Positions 1-8,142 of a DNA stretch of 64,000 nt are shown piece by piece. The DNA is from Glutamicibacter sp. JL.03c (GTDB lineage: Bacteria > Actinomycetota > Actinomycetes > Actinomycetales > Micrococcaceae), in the NCBI RefSeq assembly GCF_025854375.1, contig NZ_CP107575.1, positions 3,348,001 through 3,412,000 on the forward strand. Direction: 5' to 3'. A program made the position numbers and the translations under genes. The notes below the pieces were generated by a model. The model was not told where the DNA came from. It worked only from the letters and a program-made list of their open reading frames with translations, and searched no databases. How positions within the stretch are numbered: position 1 is the stretch's first letter; every line of letters starts with the position of its first letter.

Positions 1-370
1 CGAGGATCACGCCCACCGCACCGGAGACGACCACGGCGAGCACGCCGATCATCAGCGAGGTCTGTCCTCCGAACAGCACGCGGGAAAGCAGGTCGCGTCC
101 CAATTGGTCGGTGCCGAACAGGTGCCCGTCAACCAGCGGAGCCAGGCGCCGCGCGCCCAGGTCCTGCATATTCGGGTCCGCGATGGGCAGCAGGTTGGCC
201 AGGGCGATGGGCACGACCACCAGCAGTGTCAGGATGGTGCCCAACCAGAGCTTGATGCGCGTTGAGCGGGCTCGCCGGGCCGCCGATGACTTCCTGGCCA
301 GCTCCTTGGTGACCGCCGAACGGCGGACCGGCTCCGGGGCTTGGGTGGGGTTCTGGATGGTGGTGCTCAT
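1..370 (-). CDS. DppC/OppC-type ABC transporter permease, 3' part beyond window
   Basis: This is the N-terminal part (about 123 residues) of an inner-membrane permease of a peptide/nickel-type ABC importer. The start is the ATG at 370-368, which overlaps the TGA of the upstream permease as ATGA, so the two are translationally coupled. A cytoplasmic N-terminus rich in Arg/Lys is followed by one hydrophobic segment and then a periplasmic-type stretch with the family motif FGTDQLGRDLLSRVLFG, typical of DppC/OppC. The gene runs off the left edge, so the ATPase genes normally found downstream are not visible. Family assignment is firm; substrate is unknown. Confidence 0.9.
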   Translation of the reverse strand, partial: MSTTIQNPTQAPEPVRRSAVTKELARKSSAARRARSTRIKLWLGTILTLLVVVPIALANLLPIADPNMQDLGARRLAPLVDGHLFGTDQLGRDLLSRVLFGGQTSLMIGVLAVVVSGAVGVIL

Positions 371-1302
371 GCCGAAGCTGCCTTTCCGAGGCGGACCCGT
401 GGGTCCAGCAGTGGGTAGGCCAGGTCGATCAGCAGCTGGACGGCAACGGCCAGCAGGGCGGTGATCAGCACGGTGGCCTGGATCAGGGGGTAATCGCGCG
501 TTTCCAGCGCGCGGACAATCAGCGAACCGACGCCGGGCCAGCCGAAGACCACTTCGACAACCACCACGCCGTTGAGCATCGCCGCGAACCGGGTGCCCAG
601 TGCGGTGAAGACCGGGATCCCCGCGTTGCCCAGTGCGTAGCGCCAGGTCAGCGTGCGTTCACTGACACCGCGGGAGCGGGCGATGGTGAGATACGGGGCG
701 TTGAAGTTGGTGACCATCTCGCGTTTGACCATGCGTGAGACCAAGGCGATCTGCAAGATGGCGACAGTGATGGTCGGCAGGACCAGGCCACCCCAGGTGG
801 TGAAGCCGGAGGCCGGGAACAGCGGGATGATCACGGAGAATCCGGTCAGCAGCATGATGCCGGTCCAGAAGTCGGGCATGGACTGCCCGGCGATGGTCAA
901 CACGTTCACGCCCAGTTCAGCATCGGTATCCGCACGACGGGCCATCCACATGCCCAGCGGGATCGCGACCAGCGCTGCCAGCAGGATGGAGCTGGTGGCC
1001 AGGGTCAGGGTGTAGGGCAGGCGGTCCATGACCACCTGCACCGCCGGGGCCTGGAAGGAATAGGACTGGCCGAGGTGGCCGGTGAACAGCTGGCCGAGGA
1101 AAATCACGTACTGCTGCAATAGCGGCTTGTCCAAGCCGAACTGCTCACGCACAGCAGCCAGTTGCTCATTGGTGGCCAGCGGGCCGGCGAAGGAGGCCGC
1201 CGGGTCGCCCGGCGCCATGCGGATGAGCAGGAAGACGACGGAGACGGTGAGGAATACCGTCAGCAGTCCCTGACCGATACGCTTGGGTAGATAGGTCAAC
1301 AC
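367..1302 (-). CDS. DppB/OppB-type ABC transporter permease
   Basis: This 311-residue protein is the first permease of the peptide/nickel-type ABC importer. It starts like DppB/GsiC proteins, with a membrane segment leading to the PGDP motif near residues 31-34, then about five further hydrophobic segments. The ATPase-contacting EAA-like loop is visible as ARSRGVSERTLTWRYALGN. The start is GTG at 1302, three bases after the stop of the binding-protein gene. Length fits the family. Being in one unit with the solute-binding protein and facing an acid-sugar catabolic gene, it may import the substrate of that pathway instead of peptides; this is inference. Confidence 0.9.
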   Translation of the reverse strand: MLTYLPKRIGQGLLTVFLTVSVVFLLIRMAPGDPAASFAGPLATNEQLAAVREQFGLDKPLLQQYVIFLGQLFTGHLGQSYSFQAPAVQVVMDRLPYTLTLATSSILLAALVAIPLGMWMARRADTDAELGVNVLTIAGQSMPDFWTGIMLLTGFSVIIPLFPASGFTTWGGLVLPTITVAILQIALVSRMVKREMVTNFNAPYLTIARSRGVSERTLTWRYALGNAGIPVFTALGTRFAAMLNGVVVVEVVFGWPGVGSLIVRALETRDYPLIQATVLITALLAVAVQLLIDLAYPLLDPRVRLGKAASA

Positions 1303-1305
1303 AGC

Positions 1306-2883
1306 TCAGCTCTCCAATCCAACACGAGCCAGCGGATAGGCGTTGGCGGCGGATAGTTCCAGGTTTTGCACGCGGTTGCGGCGGGCAAGAATTGATTTGG
1401 GGGTGAAGGCCCAGGCGCAGGGCCAGGTGTCCCAGACGGCTTTCTGAGCTTCTTCCAGGTAGGCGGTGCGCTTGGCTTCGTCGACTTCGGAGGCGGCGCG
1501 CACGATCTTGCGTTCGACGCTGGGAATGACGTAGCCCTGGTAGGTGTCGCGGGTCTTTTCCTTTTCCGCGGTCCCGGCGTACATGCCCTGCAGCATCGTG
1601 ATGGCCAGGCCGGTGGGGCTGGAGAAGCCGTTGCCGAGCAGGTCCCAATCCCCCTCCTTGCCCTGGCGCCACTGCAGGATGTTGCCACCGGGCTCGAATT
1701 GCTGCAGCTCGGTGGTCACGCCGATGTCGCCCAGCATCTGCACCAGGGCTTCCATGATGGCGGTATCCGAAGGGAATTCGCCGGTCTCCCAAATGATCTT
1801 GAGCTTCAGGTTCTCCACCCCCAGGTCCGAGAGCATCGACTTGGCCTTGCCCGGATCGTAGATGTAGTCGCCGGTCTTGGCGAACCCGGACAGGCTGGTC
1901 GCGGTGACCCCCTGGGCTTGCTCCACGGTGTCGATCAGCACATCGTGCACCAGGGACTTGCCGTCCACGGCGAAGGAGAGGGCCTGGCGCACCTTGGCAT
2001 CGGAGAGCGGGTGGGACTTCGGTTTGCGGAAGTTGTAGAAAATCTGGTTCAAGCGCAGCGAGGAGGCGGTTTCAATGCTGACTCCCGGAAGGCCCTGGAG
2101 CTGCTCCATGGAGTTCGGCGAGATGGAGTCGATGACATCGACCTCGCCACTGCGCAGCGCAATCACGCGGGAGGATTCTTCTGGCAGGAAGCGCACGTTG
2201 ACCTGGCGAATCGGCGCAGGTTCGCCCCAATAGTTCTCGTTTTTCACCAGGGTGTAGGTTCCAGCTCCGCGGTCGTAGGACTGCACGAGATAGGGTCCGG
2301 TGCCCACGCCGGTCTGCAATTCCTCGGCCTTGTTGTCTTCGGCGGGCGAGATCAGGATCAGTGCCATCAGGGCATCCAGGATGGGAATCGGCCCCTTGGA
2401 ATCCAGGTGGAACGTGCGGGCATCGACTTCGGTGACCATGGGGAACTCCGGGAAGAAGCTGGCGACGAAGGAGCCTTGCACCTTGGAGTACATTTCCAGG
2501 GCGGTGGCAACGTCCTTCGGCTTGACTGCGCGCCCGTCCGAGTAGGTGATGCCCTCGCGCAGCTTGACGGTCCAGCGCGTCGGCGAGGTCATTTCCATGG
2601 ATTCGGCGAGCATGGGAATCGGCGCGATGTCCGGTCCGATGGCGGTCAGCCCCTCGCGCACCGACCGCTGGACCGTCACCGCGGCATCAAACTGGTTGAG
2701 CTTGTTATCCAGCGATACCAGAGAACGGTTCAGGGCCAGGGTCAGCGTATCCTTGCCCGGCAACCCGGTGGGCCCTGCGCACGCGGTGGCGCTGACTCCC
2801 ACTGCAGCAAAGATCCCGGCGGCGCCGGCCAGCTTGAGCAGCTGGCGTCGCGACATCCCAGGAGCTGAGAATCTTGCGGTCAT
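1306..2883 (-). CDS. Extracellular solute-binding protein family 5 (ABC importer lipoprotein)
   Basis: This 525-residue protein is the substrate receptor of the importer encoded next to it. The N-terminus has a twin-arginine-like MSRRQLLKLAG segment, a hydrophobic core and a lipobox-like ATAC, so it is probably exported by Tat and lipid-anchored. The mature part has the SBP_bac_5 layout, for example the segment EESSRVIALRSGEVDVI. An in-frame ATG exists 51 bases upstream, but the ATG at 2883 was chosen because GGGAGG lies 6 bases before it. First gene of a minus-strand operon with both permeases. Members of this family bind peptides, nickel chelates, sugars or opines; the ligand cannot be read from sequence. 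Confidence 0.88.
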   Translation of the reverse strand: MTARFSAPGMSRRQLLKLAGAAGIFAAVGVSATACAGPTGLPGKDTLTLALNRSLVSLDNKLNQFDAAVTVQRSVREGLTAIGPDIAPIPMLAESMEMTSPTRWTVKLREGITYSDGRAVKPKDVATALEMYSKVQGSFVASFFPEFPMVTEVDARTFHLDSKGPIPILDALMALILISPAEDNKAEELQTGVGTGPYLVQSYDRGAGTYTLVKNENYWGEPAPIRQVNVRFLPEESSRVIALRSGEVDVIDSISPNSMEQLQGLPGVSIETASSLRLNQIFYNFRKPKSHPLSDAKVRQALSFAVDGKSLVHDVLIDTVEQAQGVTATSLSGFAKTGDYIYDPGKAKSMLSDLGVENLKLKIIWETGEFPSDTAIMEALVQMLGDIGVTTELQQFEPGGNILQWRQGKEGDWDLLGNGFSSPTGLAITMLQGMYAGTAEKEKTRDTYQGYVIPSVERKIVRAASEVDEAKRTAYLEEAQKAVWDTWPCAWAFTPKSILARRNRVQNLELSAANAYPLARVGLES

Positions 2884-2981
2884 CTTCGACCTCCCAATCG
2901 ACTTTTCTGGAGCGCTTCGCCCCAGGTGATTCAAGGGCCATACACTCTCCGTGGTGTGTAACTCATGTCACTTTGTCACGA

Positions 2982-3021
2982 TTGCGCGAAATGCGCAATA
3001 GGCATAGCGCATTTCGCGCAA
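2982..3021. promoter_or_regulatory. Double palindromic operator between divergent operons
   Basis: A perfect 15-bp inverted repeat (arms 2982-2996 and 3007-3021) is separated by 10 bp. The left half is itself a palindrome, TTGCGCGAAATGCGCAA (2982-2998), and the right half carries the same core in the opposite orientation. It sits between the importer operon and the kinase/dehydrogenase gene, so two copies of one regulator site could control both. The DeoR product nearby is a candidate binder, but its own upstream region has a different palindrome. Confidence 0.7.
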
Positions 3022-3100
3022 CTATGTCATGATGACTCCAGAAGCACACGGAGTCCCGGGACAGCCCGGGACGAGACCCAAGGAGGTGACAAGCACCCAA

Positions 3101-5341
3101 ATGACCAATAACCACGCGGATTTCCTGATTCTCGCCGACGATTTCTCCGGCGCTTGCGAAGTGTCCTTGCCGTGGAGCGAGCACGGATTTTCGACCCGGA
3201 TTTCCCTTGACGACGACGGCGCCACTTCGCAGAACACGCACCAGGCGATTGTCATCGATACCAACAGCCGCTATCTCGAACCGGCCGACGCGTACCATCG
3301 CATCCAGGCCCTCTGCCACGCTCAGCCGGCCGGGACCACCATCTTCAAGAAGATCGATTCCCTCTGGCGCGGCAACCTCAACGCAGAACTCGCGGCCCTG
3401 GCCCGCCAGGGGCACACGCTGATTATTGCCGGTGCACTGCCGCACTTGAACCGCACCGTGGCCAATGGACGCCCGCTGATCAATGGCCAACCGCTCTCGT
3501 CCACCGACGCCTGGCAGGTCGAGGCGGCCCAAGCCCCCGAAACAATCGCCGAACTGCTCAGCGACCTGGAAGCAACCAGCATCCCGAGCCCCGCCACCCT
3601 GGGCCCGGTCGAGAATTTCGCGCAGCGGCTCGCCCTGGCGGCCAGCACCCATTCCGCCGTCATCGTGGACTGCGCCACCGAAGCCGACCTGCAGGCCATC
3701 GCAGCAACCTGGCTGGAGCTGCGGGCGGAGAACACGCCGGCATTCCAGCACAGCATCCTGGTAGGCACCGGCGCCTTGAACGCTGCGCTGGCTGGCACGC
3801 TGGCAGCAACGGGCGCAGGCACCGCTGGGGGCCGGGTGCCAGGCCAGGCAGAGATCGATGCAGGTCCTCGCCACATCCTCGGCGTGGTTGGCTCGGCCTC
3901 CGGACCGGCCGGAGAGCAGCTCGGGATTGCCGGCAAAGCCGGGATTCCCTGCGGCGAAACCGCGCACGAGCTGCCAAGCCCCGCGCCCGGAGAGCCGGTG
4001 ATCCTGCACGCAACGCGCACCAGGACCGAACCTGCGGCAGCACTGGCCGAACTCCGGTCGCAGGCGGCCGAATTCCTGCTGGCGCACCCGGACGCAGACC
4101 TCTTCCTGACCGGTGGCGAAACCGCCCGGGCCGTGCTCGATGACCTCGGCATCAGGTCGCTCACCCCGCTGAAGCAGCTGGAACCCGGTGTGGTCATCTG
4201 CCGCACCGCCCACGGCCGGCTGGTCGGGAGCAAACCCGGCTCCTTCGGCAGCCCCCGCATACTCACCCACGCATTAGCCACCCTGCGCACATTACGCGCC
4301 CCTCTCTCACAGGAGCCAGAATCCATGAGCACTACCACCCTAGATACCCGCCCATTCATTGCCGTAACCATGGGAGACGGATCCGGTGTCGGCCCGGAGG
4401 TCACCGTCGGCGCCCTGGTTGATGCCAACGCCTACGAGATCAGCCGCCCGATTGTCATTGGCGATTGCCACCGCCTGGCCCTGGGCGCCAAGGCACTGGG
4501 CCTGGATGTCGAGATCGTGGAAATCACCGAGGTCTCCCAGGCCGAATTCACCCCAGGGCGCATCAATGTCATCGACCCCCATCTGCTGTCCGACGATCTT
4601 GAATGGGGCAAGGTTTCGGCAGAAGCCGGCAACGCCGCCTACCACTACATCCGCATTGCCTGCGAGCTGGGCATGCGCGGTGAGGTCCAGGGCATCTGCA
4701 CCGCGCCGCTGAACAAGGCCGCCCTGCATGAAGCCGGCCACATCTACCCGGGGCACACCGAATTGCTCGCCCACTTCATGGGCATTGAAGAAGTATCGAT
4801 GATGCTCTCCACCCCCAAGGTCAAGGTCATCCACGTGACCACCCATATCGGCCTGATCGATGCGATCAAGAAAATCGAGCCGGGCCTGGTCGAGCGCACC
4901 GTCCGCCGCGGCCATGAGGCCTTGGTCCGCGCCGGCAATCCGAATCCGAAGATCGGTGTCTGCGCCATCAACCCCCATGCCGGGGAAAACGGCCTCTTTG
5001 GCTACGGCGAGGAGGAGAAGAAGATCATTCCCGCGCTGCAGCAGCTGCAGGCCGACGGCATCAACGCCATTGGCCCCCTGCCGGCCGACACCGCATTCTT
5101 CCTGGCAGGACGCGGCGACTACGATCTGATTGTGGCCATGTACCATGACCAGGGCCACGGCCCGGTGAAGGTCCTGGGCATCGAGGCCGGCGTGAACATC
5201 ACCGTGGGCCTGCCCGTCATCCGCACCTCCGTGGACCACGGCACGGCCTTCGATATTGCCGGCAAGGGCATCGTGGAAGTAGGCAGCATGATCGAGGCCC
5301 TGCAGCAGTCGGTGAACCTGGCGTCGATCCCGGTTAAGTAA
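3101..5341 (+). CDS. Fused four-carbon acid-sugar kinase (DUF1537) and PdxA2-type 4-phosphate dehydrogenase
   Basis: This 746-residue protein joins two enzymes usually encoded separately. Residues 1 to about 400 are a four-carbon acid-sugar kinase (DUF1537), with the N-terminal LADDFSGACEV motif. From residue 409 it is a PdxA2-like NAD-dependent dehydrogenase with PGHTELLAHFMG, NPHAGENGLFG and MYHDQGHGPVK metal/substrate motifs. In the DtnK-PdxA2 route, threonate or erythronate is phosphorylated at C4, then oxidised and decarboxylated to dihydroxyacetone phosphate. No stop separates the parts; the linker is about 12 residues. ATG 3101 was preferred to ATG 3029 because AGGAGG lies at 3081-3086 (spacing a little long). 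Which C4 acid is used is unknown. Confidence 0.85.
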   Translation: MTNNHADFLILADDFSGACEVSLPWSEHGFSTRISLDDDGATSQNTHQAIVIDTNSRYLEPADAYHRIQALCHAQPAGTTIFKKIDSLWRGNLNAELAALARQGHTLIIAGALPHLNRTVANGRPLINGQPLSSTDAWQVEAAQAPETIAELLSDLEATSIPSPATLGPVENFAQRLALAASTHSAVIVDCATEADLQAIAATWLELRAENTPAFQHSILVGTGALNAALAGTLAATGAGTAGGRVPGQAEIDAGPRHILGVVGSASGPAGEQLGIAGKAGIPCGETAHELPSPAPGEPVILHATRTRTEPAAALAELRSQAAEFLLAHPDADLFLTGGETARAVLDDLGIRSLTPLKQLEPGVVICRTAHGRLVGSKPGSFGSPRILTHALATLRTLRAPLSQEPESMSTTTLDTRPFIAVTMGDGSGVGPEVTVGALVDANAYEISRPIVIGDCHRLALGAKALGLDVEIVEITEVSQAEFTPGRINVIDPHLLSDDLEWGKVSAEAGNAAYHYIRIACELGMRGEVQGICTAPLNKAALHEAGHIYPGHTELLAHFMGIEEVSMMLSTPKVKVIHVTTHIGLIDAIKKIEPGLVERTVRRGHEALVRAGNPNPKIGVCAINPHAGENGLFGYGEEEKKIIPALQQLQADGINAIGPLPADTAFFLAGRGDYDLIVAMYHDQGHGPVKVLGIEAGVNITVGLPVIRTSVDHGTAFDIAGKGIVEVGSMIEALQQSVNLASIPVK
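4311..4327 (+). promoter_or_regulatory. Internal Shine-Dalgarno and ATG inside the fused gene
   Basis: AGGAG at 4311-4315 stands 9 bases before an in-frame ATG at 4325, exactly where the PdxA2 domain begins. The site looks like the original start of a separate pdxA2 gene. Both a full-length fusion and a free dehydrogenase could be made from the same message. Confidence 0.6.
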
Positions 5342-5343
5342 AC

Positions 5344-5357
5344 GAATGGTTCCATTC
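5344..5357. promoter_or_regulatory. Short palindrome upstream of the DeoR gene
   Basis: GAATGG-TT-CCATTC is a perfect 6-bp inverted repeat located 53 bases before the deoR-type start and just after the stop of the fusion gene. It may be an autoregulatory operator; this is inference from position only. Confidence 0.35.
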
Positions 5358-5409
5358 TCGATACACTCGGCGTAGTAGCTTCACCGATCCAGGAAGGGAA
5401 AGGGGCTCC

Positions 5410-6177
5410 ATGTCAACCAGCGCCAAGGTACGCCAAGGGCAAATCCTCGAGCTGGCCCATACCAGCGGGTTGGCCAGCGTCGAGGAACTTTCCGAACGTT
5501 TCGGTGTCACCGCTTCGACGATCCGCCGGGATCTCTCCCGGTTGACCGAAGAAGGCAAGATCGCCCGCACCTACGGTGGCGCCATGCCGCTGACCGCGCC
5601 GGTGATCGAGTCCACCTTCCGGCAGCGCAACCTCCAGAACGCGGACGCGAAGAATGCCATCGGGCGCAAGGCGCGCGCAATGGTGGCCGAGGGGCAAACC
5701 ATCCTGCTTGATTCGGGATCAACCATCGCGTCCCTGGCCCATGAACTGCGCGACGCCAGCGATCTGACCGTGGCCACCACTTCGCTGGTGGTGGTGGAGG
5801 AACTGGCCGAAGCCGAGTCGGTGCACGTTGAATGCCTCGGGGGAACCCTGCGCCATCGCAGTGCGGCGTTCGTTGGCCCGCTGGCCGAGTACAGCTTGGA
5901 ACGCATGAGTTTCGACTCCGTCTTCCTTGGTGCCGATGCGGTCACGCCGGACGCCATCTGCGAGGCCGACCTGGTGCAAACCCGCCTCAAGGAGAAAATG
6001 GCGTCACGGGCGCAGCGCGTCTTCGTGCTTGCCGATAGCACCAAGCTCAACCAGCATCCCTTCCACGCATGGGCCAAACTGCCCGAAGGCTGGACGCTGA
6101 TCACCGATGCGCAGGCCAGTACCGGCCAACTCGCGCCTTTCAGGGAAGCCAGCGTCGAGGTCATCGTCGCGGGCTGA
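5410..6177 (+). CDS. DeoR/GlpR family transcriptional regulator
   Basis: This 255-residue protein has an N-terminal winged helix-turn-helix (residues about 7-60, with SVEELSERFGVTASTIRRDL) and a C-terminal DeoR sensor domain that usually binds a phosphorylated sugar intermediate, including the typical LDSGSTIASLAHEL and FLGADAV segments. It lies 68 bp downstream of the kinase/dehydrogenase gene and probably controls the acid-sugar operon, sensing a phosphorylated C4 acid or triose; that ligand is inference. The start ATG has a purine-rich GGAAGGGAAAGGGG stretch upstream. A strong hairpin follows the gene. Confidence 0.9.
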   Translation: MSTSAKVRQGQILELAHTSGLASVEELSERFGVTASTIRRDLSRLTEEGKIARTYGGAMPLTAPVIESTFRQRNLQNADAKNAIGRKARAMVAEGQTILLDSGSTIASLAHELRDASDLTVATTSLVVVEELAEAESVHVECLGGTLRHRSAAFVGPLAEYSLERMSFDSVFLGADAVTPDAICEADLVQTRLKEKMASRAQRVFVLADSTKLNQHPFHAWAKLPEGWTLITDAQASTGQLAPFREASVEVIVAG

Positions 6178-6247
6178 TCCCGGGACCCATCACCCGCGCC
6201 GCTGAAGGCACCGCCCAGCTGGAACATGCGAGCATTCCAGAACACGC

Positions 6248-6283
6248 AGCAGCGGGCGGGATCCGAGGATCCCGCCCGCTGCT
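6248..6283. terminator. Bidirectional hairpin between convergent genes
   Basis: A perfect 16-bp stem (6248-6263 with 6268-6283) closes a 4-base CGAG loop, immediately after the DeoR gene and 8 bases from the stop of the opposing GlsB-like gene. There is no long T run, but position and stem strength fit a shared terminator. Confidence 0.75.
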
Positions 6284-6290
6284 TGAAGTC

Positions 6291-6551
6291 CTAGTGGCGC
6301 TTTCCGGTCACCCAGCCCCAGACGATCAATACGAGCAGCGCACCTCCAATGGCCAGCAGCCAGGTAGACAGCGACCAGAACTGGCTCACGCCGACACCGA
6401 AAATTGCCGACCCGATCAGGCCTCCGAGCAGCGCGCCGACGATGCCCAGCAGGAGCGTCGCCAGCCAGCCGCCGCCCTGCTTCCCGGGCTTGATGGCCTT
6501 GGCGATCGCTCCAGCGATGAGGCCGAGGATGATCCAGCCGATAATTCCCAT
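6291..6551 (-). CDS. GlsB/YeaQ/YmgE family stress-response membrane protein
   Basis: This 86-residue protein consists almost entirely of hydrophobic, glycine-rich segments: GWIILGLIAGAIAKAI, a central LLLGIVGALLGGLIGSAIFG segment and a C-terminal helix ending in KRH. That is the transglycosylase-associated (YeaQ/GlsB) small membrane protein pattern. It is the last gene of the minus-strand Asp23 cluster, separated from the preceding gene by a hairpin, and probably contributes to envelope-stress tolerance like its homologues. Its exact biochemical role is not known. Confidence 0.85.
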   Translation of the reverse strand: MGIIGWIILGLIAGAIAKAIKPGKQGGGWLATLLLGIVGALLGGLIGSAIFGVGVSQFWSLSTWLLAIGGALLVLIVWGWVTGKRH

Positions 6552-6619
6552 TTGTTCTTGCTTTCCCGGTGTTACGGCACGCTCAGCGTGCCGCTAGTAA
6601 TTTGCTCTTGCTCTCCCAG
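6552..6619 (-). repeat. Duplicated leader-like sequence flanking a hairpin
   Basis: On the minus strand the 19 bases before the GlsB-like start (6570-6552, GGGAAAGCAAGAACAAATG) are nearly repeated at 6619-6601 (GGGAGAGCAAGAGCAAATT). Between the copies lies the hairpin CGGCACGC-tca-GCGTGCCG (6575-6593). This could be a partial terminator or processing hairpin and a decayed duplicate of the translation start. Confidence 0.4.
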
Positions 6620-6625
6620 GACGGC

Positions 6626-7210
6626 TCAGATGAGCACGGCCTTTTGCGGATCCTGTTTTTCCGGCTTCTGGAAACTGAAGGAAACATGCTTGCTGGCGAA
6701 GGGCACGCCCAGCACCATTTCGATGTCCGGGATGACGCGCCCGTTGACCAGGTCGATGCCGCGATTCGCCGGAGCGTCGGCACGCAAGGTGAACCGTGCA
6801 TACAACACAGGTTCGCTGGCGTTGCCACCGATCTGGACATTCGCATCCACGATTTCCGGTTGCGTTTGCGCGGCAGTTTCCACAGCCTTGGCTATGACCG
6901 AAGTTTCGATTTCACTAACTCCCTCGGAGCTCGATGCGTACCTGAATTCATGCGCCGAGGGGCGGCGCGGAATGGCGGTGATCAGCACGGCCAACGAGAG
7001 CACCATGCCGAGCAGCCCCAGGGCCACTCCCATCGGCACCAGATACTTCTGGCCGATCGGCAGGCTGCTGCCAATCCGTGCTTGGGCCAGGCTGGCGCTC
7101 CCGCCCAGCCCCCACCAGACCGCGGCCAGCCCCAGGCAGCCGGCGGCCAGCAGCACCAGGCCGAGGACCGCCAGGATCAGTCGCTGGCGCACCACATGCG
7201 TTCTGAACAT
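6626..7210 (-). CDS. Membrane protein of the Asp23 cluster (DUF6286-like)
   Basis: This 194-residue protein has two predicted membrane segments (residues about 11-35 and 58-78) and a soluble C-terminal domain of about 110 residues. The architecture and position match the DUF6286-type proteins that accompany Asp23/Gls24 proteins in actinobacteria; the family name is from recall and not certain. It starts 3 bases after the stop of the preceding gene, so it is co-translated. The soluble part ends with conserved-looking strand patterns such as MVLGVPFASKHVSFSFQKPE. A role as membrane anchor or scaffold for envelope-stress proteins is inferred. Confidence 0.7.
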   Translation of the reverse strand: MFRTHVVRQRLILAVLGLVLLAAGCLGLAAVWWGLGGSASLAQARIGSSLPIGQKYLVPMGVALGLLGMVLSLAVLITAIPRRPSAHEFRYASSSEGVSEIETSVIAKAVETAAQTQPEIVDANVQIGGNASEPVLYARFTLRADAPANRGIDLVNGRVIPDIEMVLGVPFASKHVSFSFQKPEKQDPQKAVLI

Positions 7211-7213
7211 TTC

Positions 7214-7765
7214 CTAGTTCCCTCCTCGCCGCTGCACCGAGACCTTGATCTTGGGAGCGCGGCGCAATGGCAAGCCATCGATCACCCGCTGCACCCGGGC
7301 CTGCGCGTTATCCCGTACGCGCTGCACCGAGTGGGCAGGAGTCTGCACCCTCACGTGCACCAGGCCGGGGCTGGTTATCACGCTCGCCCGGGTCACCGAA
7401 TCAGTTCGTTCAACCTCATGTCCCACCAAGGCTGATATTCCACGGCATGAGATCGCCTGTTCCGACCCGGCAGCGGGATCATCGCTGGTGAGCAGGATGC
7501 TCTGCCGGCGCCCCGGAAGGAGCGCACTGAACATCAGCAGCAGACCGAGCACCGCGAGGACCACCATGGCGATCACAGCCAGGGGGTCAGTGAAGTGCAT
7601 GTTGCTGACCGTGCTGATGCCCTGCTCGGCGGCCCCGGGCCACTGGCCGGTGGCCAAGCGCAGGATGCAGGCTAGCGCCACGAGTGTGCTCGCAGTCAGC
7701 ACCAAGGCAAAGCTCACCATCAAGGCCAGCGTCCGGGCACTGCGGACATGCCAGAACCTGTTCAT
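7214..7765 (-). CDS. Alkaline-shock membrane anchor-like protein (AmaP/DUF6286-like)
   Basis: This 183-residue protein has two membrane segments near residues 11-37 and 58-85, then a cytoplasmic domain (residues 90-175) resembling the Asp23-like fold of AmaP anchors. The ATG at 7765 overlaps the upstream stop as ATGA. AmaP anchors Asp23 to the membrane in Staphylococcus; the neighbourhood supports a similar role. It differs from the adjacent 194-residue protein in sequence but has the same layout, suggesting a diverged pair. Confidence 0.7.
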   Translation of the reverse strand: MNRFWHVRSARTLALMVSFALVLTASTLVALACILRLATGQWPGAAEQGISTVSNMHFTDPLAVIAMVVLAVLGLLLMFSALLPGRRQSILLTSDDPAAGSEQAISCRGISALVGHEVERTDSVTRASVITSPGLVHVRVQTPAHSVQRVRDNAQARVQRVIDGLPLRRAPKIKVSVQRRGGN

Positions 7766-8142
7766 CTCAGCCTCCTGTTTCCCGTTCCTTCTTCCGGCGC
7801 CGACATCCAGCTCACCCGGATATCGACTTGCACCTGCTCAACCCCGAGGAATTGGTGCAGGTCGGCGGCGACCATGTTCCGCACGTCTTCGCAGGCCTGC
7901 TGGACATTGCTCGGGTAGCTCAGGCCCAGGTCCAGGCCGATCACCACCGTTTGTCCCAGCACCTCGGCTTTGGCCTTGGGCCGGCGATCAAAATCCTTGT
8001 ATTTCCCCAGCCCCAGGATTCCTCCGGCGGCCGCCCCGACCACCGGGACCTTGTAGGCGGCCTGGGCGGCGATCTTTGAGTAGACGGCCGTGTTCACCGT
8101 GGTGCGTCCACGGTTCAAGGACAGCTGTGCCATCTGCGTCAC
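7762..8142 (-). CDS. Asp23/Gls24 family protein (second copy)
   Basis: This 126-residue protein is a compact Asp23/Gls24-like domain. Residues 15-60 carry the typical basic region and residues 60-115 the VVIGLDLGLSYPSNVQQACEDVR strand-helix pattern seen in alkaline-shock proteins. The start is a GTG at 8142 that overlaps the TGA of the DUF2273 gene as GTGA; an internal ATG lies 9 bases later. It probably works with the larger Asp23 protein encoded two genes upstream, under the membrane. Confidence 0.8.
   Translation of the reverse strand: MTQMAQLSLNRGRTTVNTAVYSKIAAQAAYKVPVVGAAAGGILGLGKYKDFDRRPKAKAEVLGQTVVIGLDLGLSYPSNVQQACEDVRNMVAADLHQFLGVEQVQVDIRVSWMSAPEEGTGNRRLR

Noticed and set aside
1699-2868. 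A 389-codon plus-strand frame opposite the solute-binding protein
   Set aside because: The opposite strand has a signal peptide, lipobox and family motifs; this frame is a GC-driven shadow.
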